Below are positions 9,620 to 18,115 of a DNA stretch of 64,000 nt, piece after piece (the stretch's first letter is position 1; every line of letters starts with the position of its first letter). The DNA comes from Halalkalicoccus paucihalophilus (GTDB taxonomy: Archaea; Halobacteriota; Halobacteria; Halobacteriales; Halalkalicoccaceae), in the NCBI RefSeq assembly GCF_001593955.1, contig NZ_LTAZ01000013.1:365102-429101 (forward strand), read 5' to 3'. A program made the translations under genes and the position numbers. The notes beneath the pieces are model-generated. The model saw only the letters and a list, made by a program, of their open reading frames with translations, ran no database searches and was not told the DNA's origin.

Positions 9620-9849
9620 GCCGTCCCGTTGTCGACCAGCCCACGAGTGGGGCTGTGACCGCAGACGAGTAGGCTATTAGTGAGGTTACCTGCGGGATCA
9701 AGACAGGTCGTGACCCCCCTCTATTGATTCCAGCATTGTCTGTCAGGCATAATTACCATGCAGGTGTGACAGTATATTCTGTACCTGCGCTACAGCAATG
9801 GGGCTCGATTGCCCATGCGGTCATTTGCCCGATGCGCATGCCTCTGACA
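9620..9849. repeat. 230-bp dispersed duplication, copy A (with PadR 3' end)
   Basis: This block matches 23021-23250 over its whole length with scattered substitutions. It begins with the last ~50 bp of a PadR-like gene (same stop context GCAGACGAGTAGG) and continues through non-coding sequence containing GCAGGT-N17-ACCTGC. Here the PadR gene body is absent, so copy A is a truncated transplant of the locus that is complete at 22748-23250. Confidence 0.8.
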
Positions 9850-9906
9850 CAATGAACTTGAACAACCGCTCACCATTCGATCGTCGACACACAAAGCGAG
9901 GTATAG

Positions 9907-10308
9907 ATGAGTAGCAACATCGACGCAGTTGTGCCCTGCGATACCGATGTCTTTGGCGGGACAACCGCTCATACGGCTGTCTTCAAGACACTCGCATCGC
10001 GATCATGCCGCTATGTCATCTACTATTTCTTAGCGACATCTGCCTCCAGTAGCTCAGTTGAGGACGTAGCTGCAGGGATTCAAACACTAGCAAGCCAGGA
10101 GAGTAAGCAATCAGCAGTAGTTGAGAGTAACCAGCTCAAATCGCTCTTGATAGAGGAGTCGCTTCCCCGACTTGAGGGGCTTGATGTCATCGAATACGAT
10201 TCCCGAAGTGGGAGTGTTTGATATTATCAGCAGCCCTTCGTCGAGGAGTACACCGAACATGTGGCCTATCAAGAGTTATCGTCGGATTTCGTTCAGGAGT
10301 CACTGTAG
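9907..10308 (+). pseudogene. DUF7344 protein with premature TGA
   Basis: From ATG 9907, the pattern AVFKTLASRSCRYVIYYFL is the signature start of haloarchaeal DUF7344 winged-helix domains, and GLDVIEYDSRSGSV is the usual end-of-domain motif. A TGA at 10219-10221 stops the frame after 104 residues, but the same frame continues with YYQQPFVEEYTEHVAYQEL to a TAG at 10306-10308. CGA (Arg) to TGA is the simplest explanation. The truncated product would still contain most of the domain. Confidence 0.65.
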
Positions 10309-10408
10309 CAGCGTCCACAGTACTTCTGAGTGAACTCTGGATGACTGCTAGTGGCTCCAGGTATCGCTGGTGGGAAACGGATCAGTTATCGTATAGCAAG
10401 AGACGGAG

Positions 10409-10453
10409 CCTTGTGCAACAAACGGAGTGCACAAAGGACAGTGTTGAACAAGG
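10409..10453. repeat. CCTTGTGCAAC hairpin, copy 1
   Basis: Inverted ends CCTTGTGCAACA and GTGTTGAACAAGG surround a short spacer (45 bp total). It belongs to a five-copy family (24830, 27623, 38153, 43190). This copy lies just before a palindromic R-element (10491), as does the copy at 38153. Confidence 0.7.
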
Positions 10454-10490
10454 TACCAGAGTGAAGATCGTGGTCAAGACGACCGATCTA

Positions 10491-10692
10491 ATCACACCGT
10501 GTGTGATATGCTTCTGAAGACAGAGTCGGCGAAACCGTTTCTACCCTTTACACTACTACTAAACAAAGGTACGGTTGTTCAAAGTTGTAACTAGGAAAGG
10601 AGGGCTTTCCCGGGTCGTCGACTGTGCTCCCTCTTCTTGGACTGTTGTTAGGACATCCCGCTCTCTGCGGGAGGTTGTTCGATACCTCGGTC
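10491..10692. repeat. R-element, copy A (palindrome-bearing 3' flank)
   Basis: The block starts with ATCACACCGTGTGTGAT and continues with AAACCGTTTCTA, a CACTACTACTA tract and TTGTTAGGACATC. It then enters the 3' end of a small minus-strand gene. The same ordered landmarks recur at 36712, 38212 and 42297, and partially near 14000. Confidence 0.75.
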
Positions 10693-11177
10693 TCAATGAT
10701 CGAGATACCGGTCGGCTGCCTCCTCGTTGATGACAACGAGCTTCTTGCCACGACGTTTCGTCTGCTCGACCTCGTCTTTCCCTAACTTCTCAAGAAAATC
10801 CATGACACGGGCCACAGTTTGCGTATGTGGCCTCGATCCTTCGGCGACGGTGATCACCTTCGCGAATGTCTGGCTATTGAGCACGAGGCCAACAGGCGCT
10901 TTCTCAGCATACTCCGAACATCGCGAGCGATGAAGCGAGCACGTTTCTGGTTGGTCGTGAGCTCGCGATCAACGACGGTTCGAAGAAACGAACGCCCTCG
11001 ATCCCTCGTGGCTACCGTTCCAGCGACGAGATCTCGATCCGAGTTCTGTCGTTCAGACTCAGAGCACGGTCGATGAATCCCCCGTGACCATGCCGGAGAC
11101 GTTTGGAGAACAACTGATGGGAGATCCCGGGTGGTTCGCGAGAAGGTTGATGAAGTAGCAATCGAATCAAAGCTCAC
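10693..11177 (-). pseudogene. Small DNA-binding-like haloarchaeal protein, frameshifted
   Basis: The C-terminal frame (LVLNSQTFAKVITVAEGSRP, then HTQTVARVMDFLEKLGKDEV, a KRRGKKLVV wing and EEAADRY) looks like a winged helix with a basic beta hairpin. The upstream frame ending RARFIARDVR belongs to the same protein: restoring one T after CGGAGT rejoins them as RDVRSYAEKAPVGLVL. Homologous copies are at 36878 and 42462. The true start is uncertain; ATG 11177 is the longest option and overlaps the stop of the transporter gene by about 11 bp. Confidence 0.6.
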
Positions 11178-13551
11178 GGTTTTCCTCGGTCAGTTCTTCC
11201 TGCTCATCTCTCCGTTTGCGAAGCCACTGAATAAGTGGTGATTGGAGTGGTTGATAGTATTTCCCAAGTAAGACTTCACCGGAAAACTGTTCACCAACGT
11301 CTTCTGCAATATGACCGATCTCCGATCGTTGTAGAATTCTTCCTCGTGTAATTCCCATCATGATCGTATCATACTCGCCCGCTTCGGCAAATTGAATAAT
11401 AGCTTCCGAAACGTTCGTCGCCGAAATCGAAGCAATGGAAGCATTAACCCCACTTCCCTGTAACGCTGTTTGTCGATCTAGAAGAAGCGACTCAACAGCA
11501 TCGGTATCATTCTCATCGACGTACAGAAGGGTAAGCGATACTCGCTCATCATCCGTAAAGGCCGTGGCGATATTCTCAATGAACGCTGCATGCGGACCTC
11601 CAACAGTTGGTAACAGAATATTTCTGGGGGTGTTCGGGCCTTCCGTTTTCGCGATGACCAGGTCACAGGGGGTATTCTCGACGATATAGTCGATAGTCGT
11701 TCCTAATATCGGGGGTTTGGTTGGCTTAGAGCGCCCCCGCCATCCGAGTATAACCAGTTCACTATCTCGTTCTTGAGCGAGATTTACGATACTGCGTCCA
11801 ACATTCCGACCAATCGTTACCACTCGATGCGCTGGTATGTCCTCGGGAACATATCGCATCGCCTCCGCTAGTAGCTCTCGTTGATTCGTGATATAATTCG
11901 CTCCCTCTTCAAGTGGTGTCTGGACGGGGACCGTTACCACAGTCGTGAGCAATACTTCTCCATTATGGTGGCGAGCGATTCTGCTCCCAAAGGTCACCAG
12001 CCGCTTTGCCGTTTCCGGGTTTGAAATAGCCACCACGACCTGATACGGTCGTTCAACTAGTGCGCGTTCCTCTGAGATTGCCCTCGTCTCGCGGGCAATC
12101 TCTGTCTCTCGGATCCGACCACGGGAGTAAACGAAGAATAGACCCACCCCAGCGAGAATCCATCCAATGGCGATATACCACGCAAGCGGACTGTAGTTGA
12201 AGAAATACATCGCGAGAAGAAGTTTCGTTATGATACCGAGGATAGGAATATATGGGAACAACGGTGCGATATACCCGTATGTGAGTTCATCCCCTCGTTC
12301 TCGCCGAATTTTGATCATTGAGTAATTCACTTGTAAAAACAATAAGAGGAACATAAGATCGGCCGCTGCTGCAACCTGTGCGAGCGGCAACAAAACGGCC
12401 ATTACAGCGATAAGCCCACCACTGAGTAGTATCGAAATATGGGGAGTACGGTACTTGGCGTGGATGTAGCTGAACGAGTCAGGGAATACCCGATCTTGTC
12501 CCATTGCGTAACCCACACGAGAACTGGAAAACGTGGTCGCATTCAGCGCAGCTAATGCAGACAGAATTCCAGTGACAAGGATCAGCAAAGTGCCGTACGG
12601 AAGTAGCTGTCCAGCCGCTTGCGCAAGCCCAAACTCTCCAAGATGCCCTAATACTTGCCAGACGGCTGGATCAGCCGGTAGTTCGGGAACCGTACTACCG
12701 CCAATGCTATCGGTTTGCTGTGCGGTCTCTACGAGGCCAGGTGTCAGTTGAACGGCCCCAATAAGGACGATACCGACAAGGATGTAGATCGTGACGACGA
12801 TCAGCATTGAGTAGAAGATCGCTTTGGGAATGTTCTCTCGCGGATTGACTACTTCTCGACCGGATTGAACGATGATTTCGTACCCTTCGAAGGCGATGAA
12901 CGTGAGCCCCATCGCGAGAAAGACGCCCCCAACTCCCTGTGGCAAAAACGGATCGAAATCGACAGTCGGATTCGGTTGTCGAATCAACACCATGAGACCG
13001 ACTATAATGAACACAAGGACGATCGACAGCTGGAAAAACGTGACGAGGTTCTCAACCCGGCTGGCCTCTTTTGCTCCTCGATAATTGACATACGTAAAAA
13101 CAATGACTGCGAGTAGCGCGAACAATTTCTGAAGTGTTACAGGAGCAAGCCCTGGATCGAATCCAAAGTATCCCGTGATGATCAGTGTGACAAACGAACC
13201 GAAGCTGAGGATATAGAGTGAGCCAGCGACTGCATGGGCAAACCAGCTTATCCAGCCTGAAAGAAACGCATGAGGACGACCGAGTGCTTCACGAACCCAT
13301 AGATAGCCACCGCCGGGTTCTGGAATAGCACTTCCCAGTTCAGCGTAAACCATCGCGGTGAAGATGGTGATAATTCCATTCAGTGCAAACGCTAAAATGA
13401 TTGCTGGGCCAGCTTCACCAGCAGCAAGCCCGGTCAGAACGAAGATACTGCCACCGATCATCGCACCAATGCCAAGGACGATGATATCGAGTAGGGACAG
13501 TTCCCGAGCGAACTCGGCATCCATGTCGTCAATCGATGCCATTGCCCTCAT
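11167..13551 (-). CDS. APC-family amino acid permease fused to two UspA domains
   Basis: 794 residues. About residues 10-470 form a 12-helix APC transporter; the first helix has the glycine-rich LGIGAMIGGSIFVLTG typical of the substrate site, and GLTFIAFEGYEIIV is the helix 6 region. After a short linker the cytosolic part carries two UspA-like nucleotide-binding domains (about 500-640 and 650-780); the first shows VVAISNPE and LVILGWRGRS, a G-x2-G-type ATP-binding end. This permease-UspA fusion is common in haloarchaea and is taken to couple uptake to energy or stress signals (inference). It has its own start at 13551, or 13542 (MASIDD). It is divergent from the antiporter at 14435. Confidence 0.9.
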   Translation of the reverse strand: MRAMASIDDMDAEFARELSLLDIIVLGIGAMIGGSIFVLTGLAAGEAGPAIILAFALNGIITIFTAMVYAELGSAIPEPGGGYLWVREALGRPHAFLSGWISWFAHAVAGSLYILSFGSFVTLIITGYFGFDPGLAPVTLQKLFALLAVIVFTYVNYRGAKEASRVENLVTFFQLSIVLVFIIVGLMVLIRQPNPTVDFDPFLPQGVGGVFLAMGLTFIAFEGYEIIVQSGREVVNPRENIPKAIFYSMLIVVTIYILVGIVLIGAVQLTPGLVETAQQTDSIGGSTVPELPADPAVWQVLGHLGEFGLAQAAGQLLPYGTLLILVTGILSALAALNATTFSSSRVGYAMGQDRVFPDSFSYIHAKYRTPHISILLSGGLIAVMAVLLPLAQVAAAADLMFLLLFLQVNYSMIKIRRERGDELTYGYIAPLFPYIPILGIITKLLLAMYFFNYSPLAWYIAIGWILAGVGLFFVYSRGRIRETEIARETRAISEERALVERPYQVVVAISNPETAKRLVTFGSRIARHHNGEVLLTTVVTVPVQTPLEEGANYITNQRELLAEAMRYVPEDIPAHRVVTIGRNVGRSIVNLAQERDSELVILGWRGRSKPTKPPILGTTIDYIVENTPCDLVIAKTEGPNTPRNILLPTVGGPHAAFIENIATAFTDDERVSLTLLYVDENDTDAVESLLLDRQTALQGSGVNASIASISATNVSEAIIQFAEAGEYDTIMMGITRGRILQRSEIGHIAEDVGEQFSGEVLLGKYYQPLQSPLIQWLRKRRDEQEELTEENREL

Positions 13552-13682
13552 CGTCGTCTATAGTCATCTTTCAATAGACTAACACACCCTGTCAGTACTA
13601 CAATCTTGTTACTAGACCAACAACCTTGCATCGTCAGTAGGGAGCAAATCGTATGAGAAGGGACTGCATAGAATAGAAGAAG

Positions 13683-13814
13683 ATGGTATCAAGCGTTGTT
13701 ATCGGAGGAATCCTTACCATTCTTGCGTGGTTAATGTTACTTATTACAGCCATACATGGGAGACACACTATTCAGAAACTCGCAGCAACTACCGATAACG
13801 AGGACAGAGAGTGA
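13683..13814 (+). CDS. Small single-helix membrane peptide
   Basis: A 43-residue frame (MVSSVVIGGILTILAWLM, LLITAIHGRHTIQKLAA, TTDNEDRE) consists of one clear transmembrane helix followed by a basic loop and an acidic tail. It lies between the divergent APC-UspA and CPA2-UspA genes, in the direction of the antiporter. No family is recognised. The hydrophobic pattern and charged tail are unlikely by chance, but expression is unproven. Confidence 0.45.
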   Translation: MVSSVVIGGILTILAWLMLLITAIHGRHTIQKLAATTDNEDRE

Positions 13815-13999
13815 ACTATCCCACCCTACCGCGCTCGGGCCTACCCAGCCCTCACTTATCGAGGGCGATGCTTCCTGTTTCTGTGTCGGAACTTATAGGA
13901 ACGTCCCCTCAGGGGTTCCAGACTCTGTAGGCGATTTGCCTTTACAGGCGGTTCAGAGTGACCCATCCCTACCGAATCATCGCTCGACGACAACTGCCG

Positions 14000-14120
14000 T
14001 TACACGCTTTTTGGTTTCTAACCAGGTTACTGTTACAACAGGAAAGAGGTTGCTCGGAACAGTGACTAGGCAAAGGAGAGCGTGTATAGGGTGGTTGGTT
14101 CGAGTTGTGCTCCTTGTCGT
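14000..14120. repeat. Degenerate R-element fragment
   Basis: This stretch resembles the R-elements from the tract after the CTACTACTA landmark onward: GGTTGCTCGGAACAGTGACTAGG here corresponds to GGCTGCTCGGAGTTGTGACTAGG at 42380. The palindrome and the coding part are absent. 13815-14434 holds no other feature I can support. Confidence 0.45.
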
Positions 14121-14434
14121 TATCCCTTTAGTCTCGCTACACTTTCTGCGGGGCAAACATTTCTGAGTCAGATTCCGTTAGGAGATCACCACTATCTCAG
14201 TATCGCCTATTCCGCTTGATTCACTATCTCTGCCTCTGTCAACCGCGTCAAATCGAATGAAGATCATCTGTGACTTTTTATACCCTCGCACCTTAGATTA
14301 CTAACACTTATCTCGGGTTAGACTATGTGGAGCATCGATACCCCCTTCATTGGAAGAGGAAGGGCTAGACGTGGCAAACCAACGAGATGGCGATCAATTG
14401 AGCGACGGGAATTGATCTCCATTGAAAGTATGGG

Positions 14435-16780
14435 ATGGTCATAGTGATGGTTCTCGAGCCGATCGGCCATCATGAACTCTTCATCGTTATTGCCCAACTT
14501 GCAGTGTTGCTGTTCGTCGCACGCGTTCTTGGCGAATTATTCAACTCAATAGGACAGCCCACTGTCGTCGGAGAATTGCTTGCTGGTGTTGTCCTCGGAC
14601 CATCTATCCTCGGACTGGTCGCTCCAGGTATCTATGAACCCTTGTTTGCAATTCCCGAGAGTGAATTCCACCTACTTGAGATCATATCCTGGATTGGACT
14701 GATTATGCTATTGATCGTCACAGGGCTTGAAACAGACATTGATCTCATCATCAGTAAGGGTCGGACGGCAGTTATTCTCTCACTGGGTGGCATTCTCGTG
14801 CCGTTCGTAACTGGCTTCGCGTTAGGATGGTTCCTCCCAGGGAACTTTATTGGTGCGAATGATCAACAGCTGGTGTTTAGCCTGTTTATTGCGACGGCGA
14901 TGAGTATCTCAGCGATTCCCGTCATTGCGAAAGTGCTCATCGAACTCGATATTATCCGCCGAGATATTGGACAGCTTATTCTCGCAGCAGGCATGGTTGA
15001 TGATACAATCGGTTGGATCCTCCTTGCGACTGTCGCTGGATTAGCCCGGAGTGGTGTGGTGGATGTGGGTTCAGCCCTGACAACCATTCTGTCGGTGATT
15101 GTTTTCCTCGGACTATCGTTTACTGTTGGTCGGAAATTGGTTCAAAAAATCTTTCGCTGGGTCGATAACGTTGTTACAGGCGAAACGGCGATGTTGTCGA
15201 CGCTTATGATCCTCGCACTTACGGCGGGCGCAATCACTCAATACATGGGTCTCGAGGCAATTTTAGGAGCATTCGTTGTCGGGATCTTAGTCAGTCAAGT
15301 CAACCGTTTTGATTACCATCTTAAGCACACATTCGAACTGATGACTCTCGGAATCTTCGCGCCGATCTTTTTCGCTATCGCTGGGCTTCGAATGAACGTT
15401 GCGGCGTTGTTTGACCCGACTGTATTCTTGGTCGGCCTCGTTGTCCTCAGTGTCGCCTGCTTCGGTAAATTTGCCGGCACGATGAGTGTCGCTCGAACAG
15501 CTGGTCTCTCGAAATGGGAAGGGATCACGATTGGCGGTGGAATGAATGCCCGTGGTGCAATGGAAATCATCGTTGCGACAATCGGGCTTGGCCTTGGCAT
15601 TCTAACGACCGATATGTACAGTATCATCGTCATGGTCGCTATCACTACTTCACTCATGGCGCCACCCATCATGCGCTGGTCGATTCCGAAAATCGAGATG
15701 AGCGAGGAGGAACGTGAACGTCTAAAACGAGAAGAGCGGCTCCGAGAAAGCTTTATCGCTGGTATCACGCGAATTCTATTGCCAACTCGTGGTGGAGCCG
15801 CCACTCAGTATGCAGCGCGCTTGCTTGGGCCAGTAATTCGCGATCGGGATATTGAATTGACGACAATGTATGTTACAACCGAAGACGACGAAACCAACAA
15901 TCGACTCCGTAGGCTTTCGAACTCGTTCACCCGTTTGTTCAGATCCAGAGAGCGAACCAAGCTATCCAGGGAACCACTTCGGGAAGCCACTGAACTGGAT
16001 AGTAAACGGACAAGTGGCGAAATAACGCTCGGGAAGGGGGGAAAGTCTCTTGAACAAGTTGTTGAGAACGACGATTCCGAAGATATCTTTGAACCCATCA
16101 TACGTCAGTTGGGTGAACAAGGCCACTCATCTCGATCTCTCATACGTAAGTGTCGTGGAACTATAGCCGACACGATCATTACCGAAGCGATCAACTACGA
16201 TTTACTCGTTCTTGGGGAGACCGGCCGTAGGACCGATCCCAATGAACCCCTCTTCAGTGAGAATGTCGATCAAATCCTCCAAGAGACCTCATGCCCAACA
16301 ATGGTTGTCAGTACGCCGTATTCGGGTGAGTATGCTCTTGAGCAAATAGACGAGCAATTACGCCGGATTCTGCTACCAACGGTAGGGACCGAGTATAATC
16401 GCCGTGCTGCCGAGATTGCTTTTGCAATTGCGACACAGGAAAACGCTATTGTCGAGATCGTCCACATTGTCGATGAACCGCACCCTGACGATCGTTTCGC
16501 TGGTCAACCTGATCTCTCAAAGATGATCGGTATCGGTGAGGAAATCGTCGATCGGGAGGCGACGATTGGTCGCGAGATGGGCGCTAAGGTGCTCACGACT
16601 GTCGCAGTACGGTCCCGACCTGAGATAGCGATTATCGATATTGCTGAAACGAATGATGCGGATCTAGTTGTTATTGGAACAGAGACCCGCTCGATTAGTC
16701 AGCGAGCATTCTACGGTCCGCGTGTTGAATATCTTCTCCAGAACGTAACCTGTCCCATCGTAATCGTCAATTCGACCTGA
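14435..16780 (+). CDS. CPA2-type cation/proton antiporter fused to UspA domains
   Basis: 781 residues. Residues 5-410 form a 12-13-helix Na+/H+ exchanger (PF00999) module: GQPTVVGELLAGVVLGPSIL is the conserved early helix, and SISAIPVIAKVL with AAGMVDDTIGWILLA carries the family Asp pair needed for cation exchange. A charged linker at about 420 leads to two UspA-like domains (about 430-615 and 620-781), the second ending LVVIGTETRS and CPIVIVNST. The fusion suggests nucleotide-linked control of ion exchange (inference). Starts at 14435 or ATG 14447. It is divergent from the APC-UspA permease, whose domain plan it mirrors. Confidence 0.9.
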   Translation: MVIVMVLEPIGHHELFIVIAQLAVLLFVARVLGELFNSIGQPTVVGELLAGVVLGPSILGLVAPGIYEPLFAIPESEFHLLEIISWIGLIMLLIVTGLETDIDLIISKGRTAVILSLGGILVPFVTGFALGWFLPGNFIGANDQQLVFSLFIATAMSISAIPVIAKVLIELDIIRRDIGQLILAAGMVDDTIGWILLATVAGLARSGVVDVGSALTTILSVIVFLGLSFTVGRKLVQKIFRWVDNVVTGETAMLSTLMILALTAGAITQYMGLEAILGAFVVGILVSQVNRFDYHLKHTFELMTLGIFAPIFFAIAGLRMNVAALFDPTVFLVGLVVLSVACFGKFAGTMSVARTAGLSKWEGITIGGGMNARGAMEIIVATIGLGLGILTTDMYSIIVMVAITTSLMAPPIMRWSIPKIEMSEEERERLKREERLRESFIAGITRILLPTRGGAATQYAARLLGPVIRDRDIELTTMYVTTEDDETNNRLRRLSNSFTRLFRSRERTKLSREPLREATELDSKRTSGEITLGKGGKSLEQVVENDDSEDIFEPIIRQLGEQGHSSRSLIRKCRGTIADTIITEAINYDLLVLGETGRRTDPNEPLFSENVDQILQETSCPTMVVSTPYSGEYALEQIDEQLRRILLPTVGTEYNRRAAEIAFAIATQENAIVEIVHIVDEPHPDDRFAGQPDLSKMIGIGEEIVDREATIGREMGAKVLTTVAVRSRPEIAIIDIAETNDADLVVIGTETRSISQRAFYGPRVEYLLQNVTCPIVIVNST

Positions 16781-16879
16781 TGTACCGCTCTTCTACCACA
16801 GTATCGCATATTCTCAGTCGGCCCGATACCAAGGACAGATCTGCCCGAACATTGCCGAGTCAACTAGAGGCTCTTTAGG

Positions 16880-16990
16880 CACTTTTGTACTGCACTATGC
16901 ACTGTCGAGTATACTTCACGGAATGGAGTGACTCGAGAGAAAGGTCAGTGATCTCATCTGCAGTTGATGGCTGATGGAAATGAATTTCTC
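16880..16990 (-). pseudogene. Remnant of the 41166-type histidine-motif protein
   Basis: The minus strand reads IHFHQPSTADEITDLSLESLHS, closely matching LHFHQPPTTDEITELSFGSLHP of the gene at 41166-41615, and then loses frame in the following VYSTVLG segment. Nucleotide identity continues for about 110 bp. No partner winged-helix gene remains. It marks a fourth, destroyed copy of the two-gene module. The rest of 16781-17051 is AT-rich with nothing visible. Confidence 0.6.
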
Positions 16991-17051
16991 TCTTATTTGA
17001 AATAAATCGGGGCTGTGTTGAATCTACAGTATTCATTAGCCGCATTTTTAA

Positions 17052-17696
17052 TCACGTTCTGAATTTCTGACGATGGACCCAGCGTCTGACGAGCACTCCG
17101 AGTCCAAGAAGCGTACATATCACGACTGTAGCGATGGCTGGTCTAGTGGTGGCAAAAGTAACCATCGCTGCGAAGAGTGCTTGGTGGTGGCCATAGTAGA
17201 TGAGACCGCCGGTGGCCGCGTAGAATCCAATAGTTCCGATTGCTGTATAGATGCCGAATCGCATCGAGTTCATGTTAGCGAAACCAGCCGGAATGGATAT
17301 GACAGACCGAAGCACGGGAAGGAATCGTCCCCAAAGCACCGACGATTGTCCCCATCTCCGGAACCATTTCTCTCCTCGGTTGAGCTGCTCGTCTGAAATG
17401 GTGATATGGTTTTCGAGCCAGTTGAACTCACCGATACGAGTGCCACGACACACGTAGAACGGTACAAACGCTCCGAGTGTCCCGCCGACAGTCGCTGCTA
17501 GCACGAACACGAGAAATGATGTGAAGTCGCTGATGAGCAGTGCGGCAGCTGTCGGAACAACGACTTCGCTCGGGAAGAATGGGAAGAGCATCGACGTCTC
17601 AAGGAACGTGAAACAAAACAGGGCAAGTGGACCGTATAACAACACGAAATGGAGTACGACCTCTGCTACGTCCACCATAGACAGAGTAGGTGCCAA
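17052..17696 (-). CDS. DedA/VTT-family membrane protein
   Basis: 214 residues, the normal DedA length, with about five or six membrane segments. Family hallmarks are present: FLETSMLFPFFPSEVVVP near the N-terminus, with the conserved acidic residue and prolines of the re-entrant loop, and WGRFLPVLRSVISIPAGFANM in the centre, with the two essential arginines. Some bacterial DedA proteins translocate undecaprenyl phosphate; an archaeal member could handle dolichyl-type carriers (inference). It is monocistronic and divergent from nothing obvious. Confidence 0.85.
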   Translation of the reverse strand: MAPTLSMVDVAEVVLHFVLLYGPLALFCFTFLETSMLFPFFPSEVVVPTAAALLISDFTSFLVFVLAATVGGTLGAFVPFYVCRGTRIGEFNWLENHITISDEQLNRGEKWFRRWGQSSVLWGRFLPVLRSVISIPAGFANMNSMRFGIYTAIGTIGFYAATGGLIYYGHHQALFAAMVTFATTRPAIATVVICTLLGLGVLVRRWVHRQKFRT

Positions 17697-17851
17697 CGCC
17701 TTAACTCACCTTCTCCGGAGGACGGCAGCGATAGATTCGCCTATTGACTCTTGCACACAGGCATTACCAATAGTTGGACGGGTCGTAAATTGCGTTGGTG
17801 CCAGCACGCACTGTCTGTAGCGCTAGGCGGCCTTGCCCGTTCATCTGTGAA

Positions 17852-17990
17852 GGATTTCAACAGAGCCGATTGACTGCGAGTCATTCCGTCACGAGGACGT
17901 AGAGCTCTCGAAGTTCCACGCCGGGGAGTACGCGCTCCGATGAATCCCGCGGACGACGACTGAGAGGAAGTAGTGGCACTGTTGAAATCC
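17852..17990. repeat. Inverted repeat pair of IS-terminus type
   Basis: GGATTTCAACAGAGCC (17852-17867) and GGCACTGTTGAAATCC (17975-17990) are inverted copies with one mismatch. The GGCACTGTT end resembles IS6-family termini. As arranged here such ends face outward, so this may be the junction of two insertion-sequence relics rather than one miniature element. The 107 bp between them have no complete gene. Confidence 0.45.
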
Positions 17991-17999
17991 ATTGACATC

Positions 18000-18115
18000 C
18001 TCGCCCGCCCTAAAGGACGTGGATTCCCCGTGCTGTGGATTCTATAGGAAACACAGCGAGAGTGCCTCGGGCTTAGCCCCGCGGCAGTTCACGCCCTTTA
18101 TGACGTGCGGGGATG
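18000..18115. repeat. Solo IS200/IS605-type end sequences
   Basis: GACATCCTCGCCCGCCC, then GTGCCTCGGGCTTAGCCCCG with the following CGGCAGTTCACGCCC, and finally GGGGATGTCAATGAC are pieces of hairpin ends seen beside TnpB relics here (compare 39668-39704 and 20435). No transposase gene lies within. The right edge abuts the stop codon of the TatC gene. Confidence 0.5.

Noticed and set aside
13756..14166. A 136-codon plus-strand frame before the antiporter
   Set aside because: It overlaps the small membrane ORF in another frame and runs through degenerate R-element DNA; composition is not protein-like.
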